Shown piece after piece: positions 57,251-64,000 of a DNA stretch of 64,000 nt. Position numbers and translations under genes: made by a program. Below the pieces are notes generated by a model that saw nothing but the letters and a program-made list of their open reading frames with translations, did no database searches and was not told the origin of the DNA. Source of the stretch: Owenia fusiformis. Its lineage: Eukaryota; Annelida; Polychaeta; Sabellida; Oweniidae. How positions within the stretch are numbered: position 1 is the first letter of the stretch; each line of letters opens with the position of its first letter. The stretch covers positions 56,499,885 to 56,563,884 of the forward strand of contig CAIIXF020000001.1 of the NCBI GenBank assembly GCA_903813345.2, read 5' to 3'.

Positions 57251-57688
57251 AACCATGTCATCCATTTAACACAAACCTAAACTGATGATGAACTTGTGAG
57301 ACTGACACACTTGATATGTTTGATTCAGTGACATATCATACATGGTCTCAATAAATGTCTTTTTGTGTTGGCCAGGGTCATGTTTGAAAACCTTGCATCA
57401 TTCTACATTGGATATAAAAGCATTCGTGCATGTAGCCCATTCTGATAATGTACTCTACCCCCATAAATGTGGGGTCGAATTGGCGTTTTTTCTTATATTT
57501 TATCATTCTTGTGCATTATGTGCATGGATTAGTACATTCCATTAGTACATTCCCTCATGCTTTTATATTCCCAATATAGAATGATACAGAATTCTTTATT
57601 CCTTAATACGCTATGCTATTCTAGGTAAGTTAAAAGAATTGAGAATTAGGGAGATTTCAAAGCTATATTGACCTACCAATATATACTA

Positions 57689-58459
57689 CAGGGTGTCTCA
57701 AAAAGAATCCGGGGTTTAATTGCTTATTTAAATATGAATAATTATAGGAAAATTTCACAGCTATCATCTGATAAGTTATAGTGTCCCCTTTCTTATTTTT
57801 TAAAGTTGTCTATTTTCCTCCATGGATGACTGAGTTCTAAGGGATTTAGTGACCATGTCAGAAATGGGTTTGTGCCACTTTTTCTTTCATGAATGACTGG
57901 ACAATGAGGGATTAAAATGGCAATGCCAGGATGGTTATCTTGGAGTTATCTCAAGGATAAAGTCAACAACATCACCAAGAGCCGTTGATGATGTAAGGAC
58001 CAGGATTGTTGCAGCAGAGGGGGATCTCAGTGGACAGAGAAAAATCATCAGGGATGCAGTACGTGCGATGAGATCTAGGGCAGACATTTGTATTGAAAGG
58101 AAAGGGGGTCATGTTGAAGGAGACTGGGGTTGAAACAACTTCGATTGGACATTGGCCATTTAAAAAGGGTATTAAATATGATATCGTGTAACTTTAATTG
58201 GAATAAATGAGTAAAAGAGTAATATCCTGATGTTTGTTGTTACCTATCACTAAATTGACTTGGCTGAAAGTGGCACAAACCCATTTCTGACATGGTCACT
58301 TAAATCCCTCATAGCTCAGTCATCCATGGAGGAAAATAGAACATCTAAGTATCATACGAAAGAAGACATAATGACGCAAATGATGGTATGCATATTGCTA
58401 CCATTATTCATCTTTGAGAAATTAGCAATTTAATCTCGGTTTCCTTTTTTGAGACCCTG
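57689..58459. mobile_element. Mariner-type element (771 bp), TA target
   Basis: Begins CAGGGTGTCTCAAAAAGAAT and ends TTTTTTGAGACCCTG, flanked by TA (57687-57688, 58460-58461). The TIRs pair further through TTTAATTGCTTATTT / AATTAGCAATTTAA with mismatches. A second inner pairing joins CCATGGATGACTGAG with CTCAGTCATCCATGG, next to AAATGGGTTTGTGCCACTTT and its complement. A transposase remnant lies inside. Confidence 0.9.
57918..58133 (+). pseudogene. C-terminal remnant of a mariner/IS630-type transposase
   Basis: An open frame without a start codon reads WQCQDGYLGVISRIKSTTSP, then DDVRTRIVAAEGDL, RDAVRAMRSRADICIERKGG, then HVEGDWG and stop. The CI-x-R-x-GGH(V/F)E ending is typical of the last residues of Tc1/mariner-like transposases. 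The catalytic DD[D/E] region is missing, so the element is non-autonomous. Confidence 0.7.
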
Positions 58460-58461
58460 TA

Positions 58462-59174
58462 TATTCCTTACGATCTCAAATGTAAATTTTTTAAAAATAA
58501 AGGAGTGATACAATAATAGCCCCAAAAATTATTCTAAAATTGAAACAATGTCTGTCAGATCTGATACTACAAGTACCTTTAAGATTAGTTATAGGTACAT
58601 GTATTTTGAGTTATAGGGGCTCGACTTGACAAAATATGCTCTTGACTATTCGTTTCTGTACTCTAAACCTTTTAAAAGTAAGATAAGGGTAAAGTAAGGT
58701 AAGATAACCCGTTAAAATAATGCTGCCACCATGCAACAAGTATATACAGTTAGACTTGAAAGAGTTCACAACCCAAATAAAACTCTTTTCGATAACCCCG
58801 CTCTTAAGTTTGAACAACATTGTAACAAAGTTATTACCGAGTAACTGAAAACTATTAAAATAGAGTTTACCTTGGGTGGTATTGAACTTTGTTTCGTAAC
58901 GCGAATCAGGTTATTCACAGTTACACACGGGCTATCTAATAAAGCAAAAATGATAGAGGTTGTCAACAAGTTAATCTACAAACAAACGCTGTTTACCTAT
59001 GAATGATATATACTTCATAAAATGATTATATTCAAAGGATGCCTGTAATTGACTGGTAAATAAATACTAAAATAAGATAATGATTATAATTTGACTAATC
59101 ATTATTTTGACCTGAGGATTCCTGAGCTCCTAAGAATACTAAATGTAAAAGTGCAACGTGACAACGTTATAACA
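58462..59174. other. Non-coding DNA between two mariner-type elements
   Basis: No gene, tRNA-like fold or terminal repeats seen. Confidence 0.5.
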
Positions 59175-59176
59175 TA

Positions 59177-60154
59177 CAGGGTGGTCCAAAAAAAGTGAAC
59201 CCCTGCAACTGGCCATATTTCCCTTATTACTTGCAGGAACTATTTTTTATTTTCACATGTTGTAGAGGAAGGTCTAAAATCTATGTTGGTAACATACATT
59301 TTTCTTAGTCTTGAAATTTGCAGAAATTATAAGCCCTAACCAAACATAACTGAAAATGGACAAATTGTGATTTTCAATATCCGCGATTCTTCAACCCTTT
59401 AACACATTTCCCCTGAGAATTTTTTAAGCTGCAGTCTTAAAGAACTAATATTTTCTGACTTTGTTCAATTTTAAATCTTGCACATTATGGCTTAAAACTA
59501 GCATCCTACATTTGTTAGTTGCAAAGTTATTGTGATCAAAAGAGATGTGCTAAGCTTCCACAGACGAAAACATTTTCCAGTGAAATCATGAACATACCCC
59601 TATATGATCTTGAAATGTCAATATCTTGATAAATCATGGACCAATTCTAATGATATATGGCTCAAAACATTGAATATTGAATTTTCTTTTGATTTTCTAA
59701 AGATATTTGATGAAGGGGTTATCAGATTCCTGGTCACAGTGGGCAACTTCCTTCCATAAGAGGCCCCCCTCTAACTGTTGGTGTAGGTAACATACCCCTG
59801 AACTGTTGAACAGTTAAAAATGCTTCAAAATGATCAATGAAAGTGTGAAATGTTTTTTTCTATTGAATAGTGTCCCTTTTGTCATATGGTAGGGTTTTAA
59901 ACTTGTGTCTCTAACTGAAAGCTGTTTAAGATCATCCAATGTGTTTCAACAATTTCCGTGAATCACATTTGTAAAATTTTGTACAATATCTAATTTCCAG
60001 GCATGTTTGTTAAACGCTTGTAATTTTTTCAATTATGACATCAACCAAAATGTTAGACCTTTCTCTACTACATGTGATAATATGAGCCAATTCATGCATG
60101 TATTAAGAAAATTGTAGCCTGTTGCAGGGGTTCACTTTTTTTTGGACCACCCTG
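59177..60154. mobile_element. Mariner-type element (978 bp), TA target
   Basis: Starts CAGGGTGGTCCAAAAAAAGT and ends with its complement (CACTTTTTTTTGGACCACCCTG shortened here to GGACCACCCTG), flanked by TA (59175-59176, 60155-60156). The TIR covers about 35 bp through GAACCCCTGCAAC. The interior has no transposase frame. The end sequence differs from the element at 57689, so it is a different family. Confidence 0.92.
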
Positions 60155-60432
60155 TAGTTTGTACCAATTTGGTAACTGTCAGAATCAATCAAAAGATCTG
60201 AACAGTAAAATGTGAAAACTAAAAGTGAAGCAACTTTTTTGATATTTCTTAATTCAAATGAAAGCCATCTTGTTGCCCACCTTCAAATTAAATAGACGGG
60301 AAATTGAAAAAAACTTAAAATATATTTCGAAACTACATTTGCAAGTCACAGTCGGTATGTAGTAACGATTTCGGGCAAGCAAAAAAGGAAAGGACAGGTA
60401 GACTAATGACTTGCTCCAAATCATAACTGCAT

Positions 60433-60960
60433 CACTGTTCCATAACTCTAGTTGAAAGCCCATGTTTTGACGGAACGTCAATGTGACAAAACGGATGAAT
60501 TTCCTGGTTACGACTTTATTGTTTTCTCGAATTAAACCTACTTATAAGTCAAGTTGCAGATTATAATTTGGCACGAAGCTAGAAAATAGAGTGTAGTTTA
60601 AATAAGTTTCTCCGATTTGGAATTTGTTTTGTAAATGAAGTTGCAATTCATATATTTAGCCCCTCGCTTTTACATTGACGAAAGTCCGTTATATTACCAA
60701 TATACGTGTATGTTACTTTGACGACTTACTTCAATGTAACAAAAGCGATGGTCTAAATGCATGAATCACAGCTTTATTTAAAAATCAAATTTCCGAGATA
60801 TTTCTAAAAGCTAGACAATATTATCTAACTTTGTGCCAAATGATAATTCACAACATGACTTATAGTAAGTTTAAATCGAGAAACAAAAAAGTCGTATCCA
60901 GGAAGGTCATCCATTTTGTTACATTGACGTTCCGTCCAAGTAACTAGTTGTGGAACAGTG
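60433..60960. mobile_element. Foldback transposon with CACTGTTCC ends and 5-bp TSD
   Basis: Opens CACTGTTCCATAACT and closes AGTTGTGGAACAGTG, flanked by TGCAT (60428-60432, 60961-60965). Inverted pairing continues through GACGGAACGTCAATGT, TACGACTTTATTG, ATTTGGCAC and beyond, so most of the 528 bp is one long hairpin centred near 60,695. The open frame on the minus strand at 60254-60481 straddles its left end and is not a gene. Terminal sequence is shared with the element at 37362. Confidence 0.93.
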
Positions 60961-60965
60961 TGCAT

Positions 60966-61609
60966 ATTGTGTTGCAAGTACATAGTAAGAACGCATGACA
61001 ATAAGACTATATAACGTTGACGTCATGTCTAATAGTATACATGCTTATTGTAGTAGTTAGTGTTGAAATGACACTTAGATGAGTAAAGTCCCATACATAT
61101 GATCGTAATAATTCCATGCTGTTAGTATGTTCCTAACTATAGTTTAGTGTGCCTTATCTAGATAGACACTTACTTTATGACTTCGATTCAGTGAGGGTTC
61201 TTTGCTGAATTCTTTGGAAATATTGTTGATTATTGCCATTAGGTTATCTGTGAACGGGGCATTGTTCTATTGGGTTATATTGATGTTCTTCAATACCTGG
61301 AGATGAGAGAATCGAAGGTGAAAATACAGACTCTTGTATTTGTTTAGCAAAGTCGAATTCTTTGGAAGTCAATCAAACCCCAAAAAGTTAAGCAATTAAG
61401 GAAGTTGCAGTTTGAATTTCAAGACCTTGCTTCAAATATAACATGGCAGAAAAGTTTTGCATCTAAAATATGAATGCATTTTCTATATAACATTGAATTG
61501 ACTTCCTTTGATTCCTTTGATTGGTTATTTTGGGGTTTGAGTGCCACAAAAATTATATTCATGTATTGTAGATTAGATTACTTTTCATTATTCATTTCAA
61601 TCAGAATTG
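60966..61609. other. Intergenic DNA downstream of the GST gene
   Basis: No gene or structured repeat recognised. Confidence 0.5.
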
Positions 61610-61910
61610 TTGTATATTTCACATAAGTATATTGTATTTCATACAAGCATATTGTATTTCAAATTACCATATTGAATTTCATACAAACATATTGCATTTC
61701 ATACAACCATATTGTACTTCATTTAAACATTTTGTATTTCATATTGTACTTTAGACAAGAAAATTGTATTTCGAAAGTTCCATGCAAGCGTGCTGAACTC
61801 CATCCAAGCAAATTGTATTTTTTATAACCATATTGTACTTCATGCATGCATGCATGTTGTATTTCATATAAGCTTATTGTACCTCATACAAGTTTATTGT
61901 ATTTCAAACA
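61610..61910. repeat. Degenerate ~20-bp minisatellite
   Basis: Variants of CATATTGTATTTCATACAAG repeat about 13-15 times with substitutions and small indels (TATTGTATTTCA, TATTGCATTTCA, TATTGTACTTCA). It lies past the 3' end of the GST gene. Confidence 0.85.
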
Positions 61911-62141
61911 AAATAATACATACGTGTTTATTATATGAGACTAGAAAGGACAAAGCACATTTATTATAAAATATTCACATTTTGCAAAAAATATTACCCT
62001 TCCCATAATCTTGGTTTTTAATCACAGTCAGGAACGAAATCACAACAAAAAAAAGAGTGCTCGGTCTGTCCATAGACATTTAATAACATAAATAAGTGAT
62101 TGTCACTTTGCAAGGCACTAAACATGGAATGTTCAATTCAT

Positions 62142-62147
62142 TTTATT
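62142..62147 (-). terminator. Candidate poly(A) signal of the GST gene
   Basis: TTTATT on the plus strand (AATAAA on the minus), only 23 bp after the stop. Another candidate lies at 61927-61932; the second would give a more normal 3' UTR length. Confidence 0.35.
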
Positions 62148-62169
62148 AAATTCATGAAACAGAAACTCA

Positions 62170-63797
62170 CTATTTGGGCATGTATGATAATTTAAATGGG
62201 CGTCTTCTGGAACCTTGCAAGTATGAGTTGATCTTTGGAAGCTTTTTAAAGTTTTGATAAAAACTAGCAAGCTTTGGGAAGTCCTTTAAAGGATCAACAG
62301 GTGCTACATTGGCTCCCACGTTGAACTTTCCAAACTCTACATTTACATCAAGAAGATCAAACACTAGGAAGTCCACCCAAGTCAGTCTACTGCTGGCAAA
62401 GAAAATATCTTTCCCCTGAAATAAACCATAAAACATTATAGTAAAGAAGGCATTCTGCTCACTATTATGCAACAATTCAATTTCATTCTCGTATGTGCCT
62501 ATATTCGACATTCCACTTACTTTCTTTCATATCTGTATATGACTTGTTACACTACATGGACAATAGGCACCATTAGCCTCAGTTTACTGAATTACATACA
62601 CAGTATATAAAATCAAACCTGTTGGGATGTAGGAGCCAGTTTCTCAAAGTATCCCAGCCACAGTGGGAGTGTAACTGTCAGGTATTCTTCTCTGTCAGCC
62701 AGAGTGAAGTCTGGGTTGTACACCATCTTACCATATTTAGCTCTCACATCCTCTATGAAAACACATTTCAAAAGTTAACAAAGTATTATAGTGACCATGG
62801 GCTAGAGATTGATTAAATGTCCGTATATGCAGTTGTACAAAAGTGCCAATATCTAACATGTTTGATATTGTAACTTGAGTTGAAAAATGTTACTGGCACA
62901 TTTTATTTAAATTTTAATATCTTTTACATATATTCATAGGATGTGAAATACTGTGTACAGTGTCATGTATATTTTAGTATCATCATTACAATAGTATGCC
63001 ATCTATAAATAAATTTAAATTTAAACGTGCTTTATGACAACAATTTGATCAAGTATTCACTAAAAGTAAACTTACCAGCTCCATGGGCAATGACCTCACA
63101 TTGAGCCATTTCATCACAGTCACATGATATGCCAGTGGCACGTCCTATATATCTCACGATCGGAATACTTTGTACCAAACGAGACCCTGAGGCAGTCTCT
63201 ATAGCAGGCACTGAAGAACAAAGGCAATTTGTGAAAATATTAAAATGATAAGTGTTGATTCAAACTTTGGCATTTTCCTTCACTTGCAAAATTCATCATC
63301 TCAACTGAAAACTGATAGGGGTGCAGCATAATGCACCATAAACCCATTGGTTTGAGAGGCTTAAAACTTACTGGAAATGATGCAACAAACAAAAGAACAC
63401 ACAACTGAAACTTTCGATAGATCTTATGTTTGAACTGACTTTGATCAAATACAACTTTTAGAATTAACTTAAGTTCAAAATGGCAGCCCTGATACATTTT
63501 ATTATGAAACTATGCACAAACGGTAACCCTAAACATGTATGACAATAAGAGGAACCAATAGGCTGTTGTTTATGCATTACCAATAGATAATATTTTTGGG
63601 TTTATGATTCCTTCAGAGCCTTGATAGCTCAAACTCAAACTGCCTTAAACAACTGGAAAATACCTTGTCCAAATGTGTAAAGTCCAGAGGCCATGCCTTT
63701 CTGTTTTTGTGCTGGCCATGTGTCTCCATTAAAGCTTACTTCAGTGTATGGGATTTCTGCCTGCTCCAGCATCAGTCGTATTGCCTCACCTCTGCCC
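62170..63797 (-). CDS. GSTP: Glutathione S-transferase, pi-class-like (N-terminal exon outside window)
   Basis: Four exons on the minus strand: 63797-63664, 63210-63076, 62752-62619, 62415-62170 (TAG at 62172-62170). The joined protein begins RGEAIRLMLEQAEIPYTEVS, the glutathione-site domain, with GDTWPAQK (the pi-class Trp), VPAIET and LVQSIPIVRYIGR, where Q-S binds the glutathione glutamyl group. The helical domain has GAEDVRAKYGKMVY, LTWVDFLVFDLLD (the N-capping/hydrophobic-staple region) and a C-terminus KLPKINSYLQGSRRRPFKL. The alignment pattern (W after T, GAEDVRAKY, DFPKLASF) fits pi class better than sigma or mu. About 215 residues are present. The first exon with MxxYxLxYF and the catalytic Tyr is missing, beyond 64000. 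GSTs conjugate glutathione to electrophiles in the cytosol. Confidence 0.92.
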
Positions 63798-64000
63798 CTA
63801 GAACAACATTTGGAATGGTAAAAGGAAAGGACATACAAATGTAGTAGTTGTGAGCATATACATGTAGTAAATCTCAGATAGATTTTTCATTGAAAACACT
63901 CACATCTCCACATTAAGTAGATATTTACTTCTAATAATCAATACCATCCAGATGTTTCATCTTTGTCTGGCCATATTGTGTAGAATATCAAAATATTGAT

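Noticed and set aside
60254-60481. Minus-strand frame of 75 codons
   Set aside because: Straddles the left end of a foldback transposon; no domain.
61610-61910. CRISPR-like array
   Set aside because: Units are degenerate and directly adjacent without unique spacers; a eukaryotic minisatellite.
63635-63838. GST start at 63838
   Set aside because: The first codon there is TTG, and an AG acceptor at 63798-63799 on the minus strand begins the real exon; the start codon exon lies outside the window.

Overview
This is a stretch of animal genomic DNA. Genes are split into many small exons with GT-AG introns, the DNA is AT-rich, and non-LTR retrotransposon pieces, Tc1/mariner-type, hAT-type and foldback elements are dense. 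The gene families (large calcium-binding EGF array, LIV-1 type ZIP transporters, pi-class GST) and the TGTCCCCACC / (CCGT)n intron element suggest a marine invertebrate, perhaps a bivalve or another lophotrochozoan. That placement is inference from style, not proof.

Layout: (1) 1-1256, minus strand: 5' half of a LINE-type ORF (endonuclease domain), cut by the window edge and carrying one frameshift. (2) 2946-26958, plus strand: 60 coding exons of a very large secreted or matrix protein, 2,576 residues in this window, with its 5' end outside. It has about 52 EGF-like domains, mostly one per symmetric phase 1-1 exon, then follistatin/Kazal modules, one thrombospondin type-1 repeat, a further FOLN/Kazal-like pair and a C-terminal cystine knot. 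(3) 27997-40988 and 47773-52909, minus strand: two tandem paralogous LIV-1 subfamily ZIP (SLC39) zinc transporters with the same ten coding exons. They lie in a segmental duplication (about 27.5-43.75 kb and 45.5-54.4 kb) that also copied the 3' tail of the EGF gene. (4) 62170-63797, minus strand: a pi-class-like glutathione S-transferase lacking only its N-terminal exon, which lies beyond the window.

The space between and inside genes is filled by mobile elements, several defined to the base by terminal repeats and target duplications: a hAT-type element (28989-29824), three TA-flanked mariner-type elements, and a group with 5'-CAC...GTG-3' ends and 5-bp target duplications (32210-33876, 37362-37879, 60433-60960, probably 41498-43099) that resembles Transib/RAG-type transposons. 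A LINE 3' fragment (34566-35475) sits between two apparently identical 634-bp direct repeats, and this duplicates a complete in-frame exon of the first ZIP gene. ZIP copy B lacks most of these insertions and serves as an empty-site reference.

Functionally the genes look independent: an extracellular modular protein, metal import, and detoxification. All coordinates come from reading splice signals by eye. Exon phases and total lengths close without conflict in the three main genes.
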